Shown piece by piece: positions 52,354 through 64,000 of a DNA stretch of 64,000 nucleotides; the first letter of the stretch is position 1, and each line of letters begins with the position of its first letter. The stretch is taken from NCBI GenBank assembly GCA_009746045.1, contig RPFO01000213.1, forward strand, positions 2,072,325 through 2,136,324, in the 5' to 3' direction. The translations under genes were made by a program, and so were the position numbers. A model generated the notes under the pieces. The model was not told where the DNA came from. It did not search any database and worked only from the letters and a program-made list of their open reading frames with translations. This DNA comes from Mesostigma viride (lineage: Eukaryota; Streptophyta; Mesostigmatophyceae; Mesostigmatales; Mesostigmataceae).

Positions 52354-53615
52354 GTGTGTGTGCAGCAGCCCCTTGCGTGCGCGGTGTATGTACGTGTGTG
52401 TGCAGCCGCCCCGTGGTTGCGCGGTGGATGTACATGTGAGTGCAGCCGCCCCTTGCGTTCGCGGTGTATGTACGTGTGTGTGCAGCCGTCCCTTGCGTGC
52501 GCGGTGTGTGTACGTGTGTGCGCAGCCGCCCCATGCGTGCATGGTGAGTGTAAGTGTGTGTGCAGCAGCCCCTTGCGTGCGCAGTGTATGTACATGTGAG
52601 TGCAGCCGCCCCAAGCGTGCGCGGTGTGTGTACATGTGTGTGCAGTTGCCCCTTGCGTGCGCGGTGGATGTACGTGTGTGTGCATGCCGGCAATTGCGTG
52701 CATGGTGTGTGTACGTGTGTGTGCAGCCGCCCCTTGCGTGCGCGGTGTGTGTACGTGTGTGTGCACTCGCCCCTTGCGTGCGCGGTGGATGTACATGTGT
52801 GTGCAGCCGCCCCTTGCGTGCATGGTGTATGTACGTGTGTGTGCAGCCGCCCCTTGCGTGCGCGGTGTATGTACGTGTGTGTGCAGCCGTCCCTTGCGTG
52901 CGCGGTGTGTGTACGTGTGTGTGCAGCCGCCCCATGCGTGCATGGTGAGTGTAAGTGTGTGTGCAGCCGGCCCTTGCGTGCGCGGTGTATGTACGTGTTA
53001 ATGCAGCCGGCCCTTGCGTGCGCGGTGTGTGTACATGTGTGTGCAGTTGCCCCTTGCGTGCGCGGTGGATGTACGTGTGTGTGCATGCCGGCCCTTGCGT
53101 GCATGGTGTGTGTACGTGTGTGTGCAGCCGCCCCTTGCGTGCGCGGTGTGTGTACGTGTGTGTGCACTCGCCCCTTGCGTGCGCGGTGTATGTACGTGTG
53201 TGTGCAGCCGCCCCGTGGTTGCGCGGTGGATGTACATGTGAGTGCAGCCGCCCCTTGCGTTCGCGGTGTATGTACGTGTGTGTGCAGCCGTCCCTTGCGT
53301 GCGCGGTGTGTGTACGTGTGTGCGCAGCCGCCCCATGCGTGCATGGTGAGTGTAAGTGTGTGTGCAGCAGCCCCTTGCGTGCGCAGTGTATGTACATGTG
53401 AGTGCAGCCGCCCCAAGCGTGCGCGGTGTGTGTACATGTGTGTGCAGTTGCCCCTTGCGTGCGCGGTGGATGTACGTGTGTGTGCATGCCGGCAATTGCG
53501 TGCATGGTGTGTGTACGTGTGTGTGCAGCCGCCCCTTGCGTGCGCGGTGTGTGTACGTGTGTGTGCACTCGCCCCTTGCGTGCGCGGTGGATGTACATGT
53601 GTGTGCAGCCGCCCC
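52354..53615 (+). repeat. 40-bp minisatellite, block 5
   Basis: Last block, with an ~802-bp internal duplication (52554 region repeats at 53356). It ends at 53615 where the Copia-3 LTR begins. Confidence 0.92.
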
Positions 53616-54072
53616 AGTTGGATGGAGACTAGGGACGACGAACAACTGCGAAAGCTGAGAGCGAATGATGATTGTATTACAATAATACAATGAGAGAGCA
53701 ATGGAAGCTGAGGGCTCAGAATGGAACGTCTGGGCAAACTCGGGTGCTGTGGCACTCCCCAGTGCTACGCCTATATGCCTATGGCGGTGCTACCTGCAGC
53801 ACACGACCAGTGGACAACTGTACACTGCAATGCCATGCGACCACGTCACTAGCATCGACTACACTCGGCCCGTCCAGAACCGGATAACCCGGGTCTGGCG
53901 GGTCGAGCTAGAGTCTAGGCACAGTCTGGCACTAACCGCACATCGGTCCACATGACACCTCAGTACCGTACACCCTGCCGTACTGTACTGAGGTGTCCCG
54001 CTCAGCCGCGGTAGGCAATACGCGGCGCGCAGGCCGGAAATCCGTGTGTCAGCCTAAGCATCTCATCTAACT
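53616..54072 (-). repeat. Copia-3 3' LTR (457 bp)
   Basis: On plus it begins AGTTGGATGGAG and ends CATCTAACT, an imperfect inverted repeat with the AGTT/AACT termini of Copia-1 and -2. The minus-strand purine tract GAAAGGAAAACATAATGGG abuts it. The second LTR is outside the window, so this is inferred from termini, tract and the sharp minisatellite edge. Confidence 0.7.
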
Positions 54073-55137
54073 CCCATTATGTTTTCCTTTCAGGTTGAAG
54101 GCTAGCGACTTCAAGCCTGATCCTGCCCAGCTAGGAGACTGACTCCAAGCTGACTGAGGTGCTGAGCAACTGACACCCATACTGCCACATCTGGACTGAA
54201 AAAGATGGGCCCCAGAACTCGTGCAATACTTGTGATGGCATCACGTTTAGCTCAACATGCCCGGGGAGTTCCTCCTCCTCGCGAGCTCACAAGGGAGATA
54301 GCTATGCCTGTCTGCCTATCCAGGGAGTGCATCACCAGCCAAGAAAGCCATTGTAAAAATGCCAAGGTAACCGTTTAAGAGGTTCCATGTTGTTCCATCA
54401 TCATCGCCCACTCAGAGAAAAAATACCCAGCCAGGCTGGGCCAACTGAGCTCAGGTTACCTGCAACCTGAGGAGTGACAGTGGACAGGTTTATTACACCC
54501 TGCGCTGTCCATGTTGTACCTGGACAACATGTGAGGACCAGCCACCCCTGCCCTGCACAGAGGGGGCTGAAGTCCTAGTGACAGGTGACAGGACTATGAC
54601 ATCCTGGACCTGTCCACATGGCACCTGCACCACGTGTGAGACCAGCCACCCCTGCCCTGCACATGGGTGACTAAAGTCCTGGTGACAGGTGACAGGAATA
54701 TTTCATCCGGCACCTGTGCTGAGCACGTTGTACTAGACAACATGACAGCACCCATGCCTTTACTGCCACTGAACAGTGAGGCCAGGTGGCCCAGGATATC
54801 CACAGTGAACTGGGGTCCTGGGTAACCACCTGTCAAGGGAGCTTTGACCCTCCACTTGAATGGGGGCACCTGAGCCACTGAGCTCAAGGCCAATCCACCA
54901 AGGCATACGCCCTAGTGTATAAAGGTGTGAGATACATCCCATGCCCACCTATGAAGGTGTGCATAACGAAATTCCATGGTGTTGAAAAAATCAAAACAGA
55001 TTTTATTGGGCATAGGGCACGCAGATGTATGAAAAACAGACTCCAACCAACCCCCCGTGCTGGAAGCCACAACCTACCCCTTGGACCTGCCCAAGGGGTA
55101 CTGGGTGACCTAGGCGGCCCTGGTGAACAGGACCCTG
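54073..55137 (-). other. Copia-3 3' UTR
   Basis: Non-coding. It contains a ~97-bp tandem repeat (54536-54597 and 54633-54695, with GACCAGCCACCCCTGCCCTG and GTGACAGGTGACAGG). No gene was seen. Confidence 0.6.
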
Positions 55138-56640
55138 CTAGGCGTCCCCCCTATGGGGCAGGGTTGCCTGCTTGCCATAGGGGTTCATCAAGTGGTACAA
55201 CAGCTGGTATTGGTCAGCTGCCTGCTGAGGCACTTTAGTGAGTGCATCAGCAGCGTTGTGTTTGTCCTCCACGTGACGGGTGGACTCCCAGTAGGTGGAC
55301 TCCTGTTTGAGGACCACCCAGTCAAGATCAGTGTGCACAGCATAAGGGTTAGCAAGGAAACTGAGGACTGACTGACTGTCAGTGAGCAAGTGTGCCACCA
55401 CCCCAGCATTGCTGCCTGCTTGCATCTGCAACCAAACCAGCACATGATTCAAGTACCTGGCATGAAGCACTGCTGACACCACTGCCCTGCACTCAGCAGC
55501 ATTGCTGCTGACAGCCTTGCGTCTATGCAACCGGCTGTACCACGAAATGAGAGACAAGGGTGCATCATCATTCTGCACAAAATACAAGCCTGACTCCCTT
55601 GCCTGCATCTTGGTAATCTGCCTGGACTCCATGGAACTATCCATCATAGCTTGGATGTGAATGGTTTTGTGGAGATCCAAGGAGTGCAAGATAAGGGGAG
55701 GGCCTTCCTGAAGAGTTTTGGTGATGGCTTTGTGACCTACTTGCATCAAGACATCATCATCAACTCTGCTAACCACAGCCAGGTGAGGTGCACACGTTGA
55801 GCACAACCACCCCAGCTTGCCTCTAATGGTAGGACAGGCTCCAGGTTTGATTTTTGTTTGCAAAACCTCCAAGCAGCTGTGCATGTAATCATTGGGAGAA
55901 TAAAGTGCACACACCCACTGGTTTTGATGCTGCTGGAGTTGTAACATTGTGCCACAAAATTTTATGGCAGTGGTGCCCAGCTCTACTTGCTTGCCAATCT
56001 CAAAATGCTGTGACACTTGTTGAATAAAATCATCTACAGCACGCCTGGGCCCAGCAATCAGCTGATCATCCCCATGCCACACAAAGGTGAGTATGCCATG
56101 AGGGTGTGGGACCACAAAGAAGCAAGGGTCTATGTCATCATATCTAGCCCCTAGCTTTTCAAACACAGCCTGAGCTGACATCCTGAAAATTCGAGGAGCT
56201 GATTGCAGCCCTTCAACACCTATGTTAGCTTTCAGGTACTGCTGAGGGATGTGTTTTGCCCAAACTCTGGGAGTGGAGACTACATACACCTGACCATGCC
56301 ACACTTGTTGTGCTATCTCAGGTGAGCCTTTCAGGAAAGCCCTTTTAATGTCTGTAGCCTTACATACATAATCATCCCCATCATTGAGATGACCCACAAA
56401 GACAGACAGCAAGATTTTTAGGGATGTTTGCTGAATGCCTGGCGTGTACAACTCTGCCTCTGTCAGATCAGTGGTGCCCTTGAACTCTGTCACACAAGGT
56501 CTAGCATGAAAAATGACTGACCCATCTGCTGCTGGCTTATGTTTACACACAAACTTCAGGCGCAAATGCTTGCACCCTGCAGGCTTTTTGTCAATAGGTG
56601 TGACAGGTGGAGTATGAGAGGGACTAAGAGGATCTGGCAC
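55138..56640 (-). pseudogene. pol: Copia-3 Pol C-terminal part: RT and RNase H
   Basis: A 500-codon frame without its integrase and protease-like parts. RT: CKHLRLKFVCKHK, TDIKRAFLKG, NIGVEGLQSAPRIF and FVWHGDDQLI, with the same HGDD box as Copia-1, -2 and -4. RNase H: MMDSSMESRQ, AAECRAVV, LTDSQSVLSF and HNAADALTK. It is the most diverged of the four Pol sequences. The frame is intact to its stop at 55138. The N-terminal side is cut at about 56640 by the Copia-4 LTR, so this is an interrupted rather than a degraded gene; the missing part should be to the right of the window. Confidence 0.82.
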
Positions 56641-57302
56641 TACCCATTCTATTTGCGCAGCAACTCGTCAGCAGAGCTTGTGAGCTCCTGGTCCTTGCCG
56701 GCTGGAATGACCCTAGGCTGCTGGCTAGCAACCTTTATCCTCACACCAGGCCTACGACCCTCGATAGGCTCGCCACTCGTCGTGACGACCAAGGTTCGTG
56801 TGTGAAGACGCTCGTTGCCTCGTTGAGCCTCGAGCTATATGCAACCTCGTTCCATCCTTGTTCCTCGGTCATGAGCAACGCTGGGCAACGCTACATTGCC
56901 AGAGCCTCGTATCGCTGCCTGCATCCTCGTTGCAGGCAGCATACAGGAATCTCTGGCTATCCTGTGTCTAGGACAGCACAGGACCTGCCACAGTCCTGCA
57001 AGGACTTACATCCTTGCAGACCTGCTGGCTGGTTACTGGCTTCTACTAGCCACAGTACCGTTGAGCCCTCAGTACACTGTGTCCCAGTCACGTGAGAGTC
57101 AGGCTAAGCCTGTGCAGGCACGGCCTGCCACGTGTCCTGTCCACTATGCCCTGAGTGTGCCCCGCCCTCGCCCACCGGTCGGCAGTACTTCGGGACTTGA
57201 TAACTTTCTAGTCCCTTGTCTGTTCTAGGCGGTTGACACGGCGTTGGAAAGGTCTCCTCAACCTGCATCCATCTAGCACATTGGTGCCCCAATATGCTAA
57301 CT
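56641..57302 (-). repeat. Copia-4 3' LTR (left edge uncertain)
   Basis: On minus it begins AGTTAGCATATTGG right after the purine tract AAGAAAGGGTTGG. A TATA-like TTGCATATAG lies near 56835-56845. The outer end is placed where Copia-3 pol is broken; no AACT terminus or target duplication could be confirmed there. Confidence 0.55.
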
Positions 57303-58239
57303 CCAACCCTTTCTTGTTTTGGAGCTTGGACCAGCCTGAGAACCTATCAGCCACTGTCCCCACAAGCCTTCAGACATCTGATCCCTCCCAGAGACCAGAC
57401 CTGCCTTTTCTTTTGGAACCTGAGGTGCCTCCAAATATTAGCTAGGCCTGCTCATTGGTTCAAAGGTTGCCCTCTGACCCACATGACATCCCAACCCTTT
57501 CTTTGGGAACCTGGTGTAGATTAAAGTTAGGTCTTCACTTAGTCAGAGGAGTTTGGATAGAGGAGTCCATGAACGTACTATTGTGAGTTCCTGGTCATCC
57601 AGTTATCACAGGCGCCCGTTCATATGGCGCCCGCCACGGAGCCTCCTTTATCTTTTAAATCCTTCCAAAGACTGAGAGAGCCCTGACAAATGTTAGCCAA
57701 CACATGGGGAGCCCATGTCCTCACTGAGGGATAAACTCAGGATTCATACATGCCAGGCTGAGGTCAGCTGGGGAATCGAACCCCACCCCATCTCCTCCAG
57801 GTTTGGATCAGCTCCTGGAACTGAGCATCACAAACAACAAGACATGACAATAACAAGATTATGTTTTATTATAAAGGAGTATAACCCATAGTGAGGCCCC
57901 TGGCAACCACGTCCAACATGGTCACACAACCAGGGATTTTATTAGCATGCAACAGGTTGGTTACAGAGAATATATACAAATGTACAGCAACCTGTTAGAG
58001 CCAACACTTGGGCTGCCCTTGCAGGGTCCATTCCATGAAGACCCAAGGCCCATTACAAAGTCCTTAAGACTCTTCTGCAGCTCCATGACAGAGCCAGGCG
58101 AAATTCTCAGCCAGGGGAGTGACTCCACCCTGACCCCTGTCCAGCAGAGTGTGTCTGAACTCTGAAGGACCTGCTGTCAGCCACCACGTGGCTGCCCAGC
58201 CCACTGGGATGCCTCCCACCTAGAGCAAGGCTGTTTGGT
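57303..58239 (-). other. Copia-4 3' UTR
   Basis: Non-coding. Contains the complement of GGGGTTCGATTCCCC (about 57771-57788) and the direct repeat CGGGCGCC-N7-CGGGCGCC (complement of about 57610-57636), both shared with Copia-2. Confidence 0.6.
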
Positions 58240-61200
58240 CTACTCTGGCCCTCCCCCCTTGGAGGCCATGAGCCCACGAAGCAAAGGGTATTGCAGCTCA
58301 GCCTTCTCCTCCAGCTTGGTGAGAGCATCTGCAGGGTTGTCCACGCCAGCCACATGTTCAATGTTAGCTAAGCAAGACATTTCCTTGAGCAACAAATAAT
58401 CAAGGTCCCTGCTCCTGGCCAGCTGCCTGTGCACAAACTGCACCATGCCCATGCTGTCAGTTCTTACCAGTGTGTGCATCTGCAACCGACAGGAAGCCAC
58501 TTGACATAGCTGGTAAAATAGCTCCCTCAAGTAAAGAGCAGTATGAAGCCCTTCACAGATTGCCCTGCACTCAGCAATGTCACTGCTGGGAGTTACCCTG
58601 TTTGCAACCGACTGTACCAGCAGACCAGAGAGGACTGTTCCTGCACCAGGGATATTAATGCTGCTGCACGGCCCCTGACCTCTGTGACCTTCCTACTATC
58701 CATAGAACTGTCCACATAGAGCATCATGTCAAAAGGCCTGTACAAATCCAAAGGACCCAGCATGAGAGGGGGAGACATGCGAACAGCCTCTACCACTCTC
58801 TCAGCACCCACCTCAACCAGTTGGGAATCGGTCAACCGACTCAGTACCAACAGGTCAGGAGCACAAATGCTGGCCAGCCATGCCAACATACCTCGTATTG
58901 TTGCACATCTGGCCTGGGTGATGGGCTCCTGCAAGGCATCTATGATCTGCTGAGGATAATCCTTACCACCCTCCAGCTGGATGGACCATGTACCCTGCTG
59001 ATGGACCAAGGTCGCCTGCATTCCACAAAACACCATGGGCTCATTCTCAACCATGTACTGGATCTTACCCAGTTCAAACCGTTTCTGGATCCTGGCCAGA
59101 GTCAACTCTTGCCAAGTGGGATGGCCCAGGAGATGCAGATCATCACCATGCAGGGAGGCAAACGCTGGCAGCCCCTCATAGCTACCCTGAAACAGACAAG
59201 GATCAACTGGAGAGACTGAGAGACCACAGACAGACCTGAGGTACTTCTCCAAGCTCTTCCTCCAGATGATGGGACTCGATCTAAGGCCTTCCACGCCTTT
59301 GAGAATCCTCAAATACCTCGTCTTCAGCTCTGCCCTCCACACTGCAGGCACCTTAACAAAGAAAGGGGGTATTGTGCGCCAAGTATCCTGTGCTTCCTGC
59401 TGATCACCCTTAAGAAAAGCCCTCTTGAAATCTACCAACACAGAGCTATAGGGTATCCCCTTCTGCAGAAAAGACAATAAATGCACAACAAAATCCTCCA
59501 TGTATCATGCAGCATCCCTGGTGTGTAAAGCTCCTCATCTGCTAACTGTCCAGTGCCATGGTACTCAGTCACAACTGGTCTAACATGTGGCACCTGCACG
59601 CCATCTACCTCCTTGAGCTTGAGGACAAACATCAACCTGAGCAGCTGGTGATCCTCAGGGAGGACATCCACAGGCTCTGCACAGTTGGCAACTATCCACT
59701 CATGCCCAGAAGCAACAAAGCCAAGAGTCCATGCCTTAGCCATCTTGGGGCTTTGCATCATCTCCACTAGCTTGCGCCAAGGTACAGGACTCGTTCCTGG
59801 GATCTGGTACCTCTGCACACCCAACTCACGTGGGTCAAACGTAGTAGGGAGGATCAGCAGGTCCCCAGCAATGGGCTCCTTTGTATCAGGACCCTCTGCC
59901 TCTAGACCCCTCACAGCCCTTACAGCCACACTAAGACCCTGGGAGTAGCGATATCTCTGCAAGGGAAGGCGGCCCTGCCCTTCTAATGCTAGCTCCTCAG
60001 AGGATATCCTCACCCCTGGTAAGCACAAGAAGTTCTGACCTAGAATGGCAGGCCCCTGATACCCTTCAACCACACTGAACGTGGTGGGCACCCCCAGGAT
60101 AGGCACACTCACTTCTCCCAAGATCTTCATGGACACATTCCCAGAGAAATCAGACACAGCTAGGCAGCTAGGGGATGACCACTGCAAGCCTGCAGCATCC
60201 TCTACCCTTAGAATGGACACCTGTGAGTTGGTATCCACTTCTAGTGCTGGTGCCCCACATGACCCCCATCCCGTGAGCTTAGATACCTTGGGATCACGCT
60301 TGCTGTTCTGCAGAGCTCGAATGATGTCCGCCATAAGCAGCCCCCTGGACTGTGGTGCAGCCCTGGCCACCTCTGGCCTTGTGACAGACGTCTCAGCAGA
60401 CTCCTGCTCACCCTCATCCATCCAGGACAGACCATAATCCAAGCATGGTGGGTTAGCATCTGCTGCCTGGCTCTCATCCTGCTCATCTCCCTCCAAGGGA
60501 GGATCAGGGCCGTCTTCAGGCCAGATTGCAGTTGGCCTTCTCTCCTTGACGTGAGCCCAGGATAGCCTGTACACGTGCTTGGGATTACTCTCCAAAGCCA
60601 CCAGACAAGAATGGTTAGCTTCCTCAACATGGGTTACCTGCCCATCTTGCCACTTGCCACGCTTGCCTGGTAATGACGGTTCCTTCCACATCCTGACCCT
60701 CAGTCCCACCTGGGGCCTCAGCATTTTCCAACCCTTGTCCTTACGCCTCAATCTGGAAAACACCCTGTCTGCCTTCTTCAGGCAGGCTGCCACCACGTCC
60801 TGTGATAGCATACCAAACTGCAATGCCAGGGGAGAGACTGCCACACCATCATAGTAATAGGTTACCCTGTGGTTAAGCTGCTCCTCAATCCCCTTACACC
60901 AAGCTGCTTTCTCTAGAGCTGATGCCACAACAGGCACACTCCTAGCTGCTAGCACCACTGTTTTTACTTCACGTATAGATCTCTCTACAGCTCCCTGCTG
61001 CCCATGGCATTCCCTAGGGACCACTACCAACTTACAAGGAAGCTGGTCAGCCAGCTTGATCAAGCAGTCAAACTGCAAGTCAGCTTGCACCTTGGTGTAC
61101 ACCCCAAAGCCTGGCAACAAAGACTGGAGACCCATCAACAGCTGATGCTCCTGCATTCCAGGAAGAATGGTCAGCAACCTATATCTGCTAAACCTATCCA

Positions 61201-61825
61201 CCCCCACCAACAGATACATGCCCCTGATGTGTTGGATGTCCACCTGGATATCCCCCCGCTCTCTAGCAGGTTCTCTGGCATGGGACTGTGGGAGGCGAAC
61301 AGCATTCTCCTGACAGACACAATTCTGAGCAGCTGCACTGCAGGCCTCTAGCAAAGGCTCCTTGCCAATCTTCCAAGCAAACATCTCTGCCTGCTTAGAG
61401 TGGCCAAAGATATGGTGTAGAGTGTTTCCAGCCTGAGCATAGCTCAACCCCCTGTCAGCCTGGCTGCACAGAGAGGAACGTGACAAAGACTGTGTGCTTG
61501 GGATAGCACGACCCACCTGCTGTTCTCTTGCTCCAGGGACCTCCTCCAAGGTAGCTCGGCTCCCAGAGCCAGCCCCGGTTCCCACAGAAGCTGCAGGTCC
61601 TTCCAGTCTGGCGGCTTGACTCCCAGAGTCAACCCCAACAACTGGAGACCCTGCACCTGCCACAGGCACAGGGAATTCCACTGCTGCAGCAGCGTTATTG
61701 CAATCATTGAGTGGAAGCACCTCATCATTCCCAACCCCTTGCTGCTGCACAAGAGGGACACCCCCATTACTATGTACAACTGTTCGTCCCACTAGGGGTG
61801 ATTGACTATTTACAGGGGACAACAT
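58240..61825 (-). pseudogene. pol: Copia-4 Pol: integrase, protease-like, RT, RNase H, two frameshifts
   Basis: Starts at ATG 61825, only 4 nt after the gag stop. Same order as Copia-1 and -2: zinc region (HHIFGHS, NCVCQ); integrase D (VDIQHIRG), D (ADLQFDC), E (HGQQGAVERSIRE), D-x31-E; retropepsin-like domain with EVDTNSQVSIL and AILGQNFLC; RT; RNase H. The first frame (61825-59432) breaks in the early RT. The second (59501-58593) carries VDFKRAFLKG, LKGVEGLRSSPIIW and LHGDDLHLL and breaks in RNase H after LVCWYSRLQ. The third (58530-58240) has RTDSMGMVQF and DNPADALTK. It is a third independent witness of the integrase-protease-RT order. Confidence 0.87.
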
Positions 61826-61831
61826 CTCAAG

Positions 61832-62904
61832 TCATGGCTTACCCACCTGGCCAGAGCCTGCTCCAGCAGACTTGGCCTGGTCTGGGCAGTCACGTCGCCA
61901 ATGACCCGTCCTGCCACATCCAAAGCATTTGTCATCCTTCCCAGCAGCAGCCTTCTTCAGGCCACCCTGGTTCTGGCTGCTCTGACTGGCCTGGGTGCCC
62001 TGGCCCTGGCTCTTGCCTTGCCCTTGGCCACCCTTGTTCTGCTGACCACCCTGGTGACCACCAGCCTGCTGCTGACCCTTGCCTTTGGATCCCTGCTGCT
62101 GGCCCTTGCCACCCTGGTTACCATTCTGCCTGCGCCTGTTAGCCCTCTGACGCCTACTAGGTCTGGTTTCTCCCTGAGCACCCTGCCCAGGGGCGTCACC
62201 ATGGACCTGATGAGCGGAGGCTGAAGGGGCACCAGTCACCTGGATTGCCTTGCAAGCAGCATTGTCAGATGGACGGATATTGAAAATAACCTTTTGCAAG
62301 GCTGGCCACGTCCCATCTGTCTGATCAGCAAACATCCTAGCTGCATTTCTCCCATCCACACTCAGCCCCATGCGATCCAGGAAGTAATCTGCCACTGCTC
62401 TATCAGTCAGATTGAAGCCATGCTTGGCCCCCTTCTCCCTGATGCGTGTGAGCCGCTGCAGCTCCTCAGCTATTGTGCCCTTGATCTCAAAGGTATCATA
62501 GCTGAGCTTATAGTGATTAGTGAGGTTGAGTACCTTATCAGAAAACTCCTGACGTAGGCCCTCTAGGAACTGAGACCAAGTCAGCTTGTCCTTGACAGCT
62601 GCCTAGCCTTGTCCCTCACACGCTCACTTGAATCCCTATTAGTCGTGGATGTGTGGAATACCTGCACAAGGTTGACAGTGGGATCTACAGAGCATGAAAC
62701 TAGCTCCATATCCTCCAACCACTTGTCTAGCTCTTCCTGTCCCACAGGAGGCTTGAGAGGCTTCTGGCCATTCATCACAGCCACAGCACTCATATGAGGT
62801 CTAGTCCCAGGCAAAGCACGAGGGTCACTGCCAATGACAGCAGCTCCTACTGGTGCTAATGGCGCAGGAACATAGCTGCAGGAACACCAGACGGAGGCAC
62901 ACAT
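61832..62904 (-). pseudogene. gag: Copia-4 Gag, one frameshift
   Basis: An N-terminal piece (62904-62581, with EELDKWLEDMELVS) and a C-terminal piece (62395-61832, extended upstream in frame to about 62590) are in different frames, joined near 62590-62610. The C-terminal piece has FLDRMGLSVDGRNAARMF, a long Gln/Gly/Lys-rich basic stretch and the zinc knuckle CFGCGRTGHWRRDC (C-x2-C-x4-H-x4-C). The stop at 61832 is followed at once by the pol ATG, a spacing that would suit reinitiation. Confidence 0.75.
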
Positions 62905-64000
62905 GGTCTCTTACCAGGTGCTTGCCGTTCAGCATCATTCTGGCCCTCCCCCGTCAGCACCACGCCGTCGGTTGGCCACCCTGCACGCTCCTCCCCTTGT
63001 GCCACCTCTTTCCTCTTCCGGTTGGATGCCCTCCTGCCATTGACGCCCTCTGCCGTTGGGATTGCCTGTCCCTCTGGCACGACGTTGGCGGGGCCTCCCG
63101 TGTCTGCCCTTGCCTCACCCCCGCCATCCCCCGCTCCCGCCCCGCTCCCGCTGCCGCCCCGCGCGTGTTACGAAGCATTATAGAATACCACAGAAACACA
63201 CGCAGATATGGCTGCTGGAACCCACTCAGGCTCACGCACTTACTCCAGACGAGGCCGCCTCCTGGCTTGCACTCGCCTGCCCCTCCTCACGGTCTGGACG
63301 CTGCTCAACACCCTCAGCAACCGATGTGGCTGCTGCTGCCTCTGCGACAATCTGGAGGTCTGGGTTAAACTCTCCCAGCACGCAGGTCACAGGTCGCCCG
63401 TCTCCTTGCGTTCGACTGGATGTTGTGTCTCACCTGGGTTGCGATGCCAAGCAAGATCGCGTACCCACCGCTTACCGCCGCCGACAAGCTCGTTCTGCTC
63501 GCCTCGGCCGTAACGATCGTACTCGTGAGTCACCTCACGAGGGATATGCAGATCAGCTCTCTGCCTTCCTCGTAGGTCTCGGTAGTGCCGTCGCCCTCGT
63601 TTATCTGCTGGGCTGAGCGCTTGACGGAGCCCTCTGGCTTGTCAGTCCACTCAAAATGGACGTCTTCAGGCGTCTTCTCGACCCCGTGACAATCTCCACC
63701 TCCGGACCCCACGCAGTGGTGGTTTCCGGCCTCGGTGTATCAAGCCTGGAGTACACTCCGAAAGGCTGCGTGGTAATATAGAACCTGTCTGCGTACCCTC
63801 TCGACTCTTGCAAAAGGACAGCAACAAGATTCTCAATGGTTTGGGCAAATACCTCCGCCGTGCTCCAAGGATTCACCGCCTCCCGAGCACGCGCGTTCCG
63901 GATGATGTCGGCGTCTGGTACCCCCTCTCCTAGCACTGCTGTCGCCACCCAGTGGTTGAACAGTCTGGTGCTGCCGAGCGCTGTTGCCACAATCTGGCTA
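62905..64000 (-). pseudogene. Copia-4 ORF0 region, frame-disrupted, runs off the window
   Basis: Open frames 63990-63601 and 63712-63530 on the minus strand look like two parts of one protein (FYITTQPFGVYSRLDTP, then TPEDVHFEWTDKPEGS). They lie where ORF0 sits in Copia-1 and Copia-2. A second, weaker frame (63235-62954) precedes gag. No family is recognised. Because the 5' LTR is outside the window, the start of the ORF cannot be placed. Confidence 0.4.

Larger units (their letters stand above)
53616..64000 (-). mobile_element. Copia-3: LTR retrotransposon, 3' part
   Basis: On the minus strand: 3' LTR 54072-53616, 3' UTR 54073-55137 and the C-terminal part of pol 55138-56640. Its pol stops making sense at about 56640, where Copia-4 begins. 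The rest of Copia-3 should lie beyond the right end of the window. The LTR abuts the minisatellite, so the array probably resumes on the far side. Confidence 0.75.
56641..64000 (-). mobile_element. Copia-4: LTR retrotransposon nested in Copia-3
   Basis: On the minus strand: ORF0 remnants above 62905, gag about 62904-61832, pol 61825-58240, 3' UTR, purine tract and 3' LTR from 57302 down to about 56641. The 5' LTR lies outside the window. Frame changes in gag (one) and pol (two) show that this copy is decaying, although it is younger than Copia-3, which it interrupts. Confidence 0.78.

Noticed and set aside
29930-53615. CRISPR-like array
   Set aside because: Units are contiguous and ~40 bp without unique spacers, in a eukaryotic transposon-rich context. 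It is a minisatellite.

Overview
The window is a eukaryotic nuclear repeat landscape with no recognisable host protein gene. A green alga (Chlorophyta) is the best guess. The reasons are tyrosine-recombinase (YR) retroelements with split direct repeats of the PAT/TOC1/kangaroo kind, the chlorophyte poly(A) signal TGTAA near the 3' ends of several element families, GC-rich coding sequence, and a decayed plastid-type trnS. This is inference from element types; no species is identified.

Layout. 1-1384: unassigned sequence, part of which recurs inside a CACTA-like transposon at 22.4-26.4 kb. 1385-4987: three 3' pieces of one non-LTR retrotransposon (RT plus restriction-like endonuclease) in -,+,- order; the last two form a ~420-bp-arm palindrome. 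4988-26788: Copia-1 (+), inserted in the third LINE piece. Copia-1 is split by Copia-2 (12244-22065, -, 5-bp target duplication GGATG) in its 3' UTR and by the CACTA-like element (22368-26421) in its 3' LTR. Copia-2 carries a non-autonomous YR element (YR-c, 19504-21495) in its 5' LTR. 26789-29700: non-coding DNA with repeated CCAACGGCCGTTGG palindromes and the trnS remnant. About 29.7-53.6 kb: a ~40-bp-unit minisatellite of roughly 11 kb, internally duplicated and interrupted by YR-a (31174-35902, itself holding a gag-only LTR element), YR-b (42221-44029), the coding element YR-d (45654-50933) and a doubly palindromic element (51808-52353). 53616-64000: Copia-3 (-), inserted at the minisatellite edge, and Copia-4 (-) nested in its pol; both run off the window.

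How the parts work together. The Copia-like family has an extra ORF ahead of gag (ORF0), then gag, then pol. In pol the domain order is integrase, retropepsin-like domain, reverse transcriptase, RNase H, not the usual protease-integrase-RT-RNase H. The RT box is HGDD and the protease triad is DTN, in several divergent copies. YR-d encodes Gag, RT-RNase H and a tyrosine recombinase, with a perfect 2A-like motif (DVEANPGP) between RNase H and the recombinase. The three non-autonomous YR elements share the A1-internal-B1-A2-B2 layout and each carries CCCACCCACCCACCC exactly at the A2/B2 junction, although the rest of their sequence is unrelated. Duplicated minisatellite blocks preserve empty sites for YR-a, YR-b and YR-d, so integration can be read directly: a 3-bp overlap, not always identical on the two sides.
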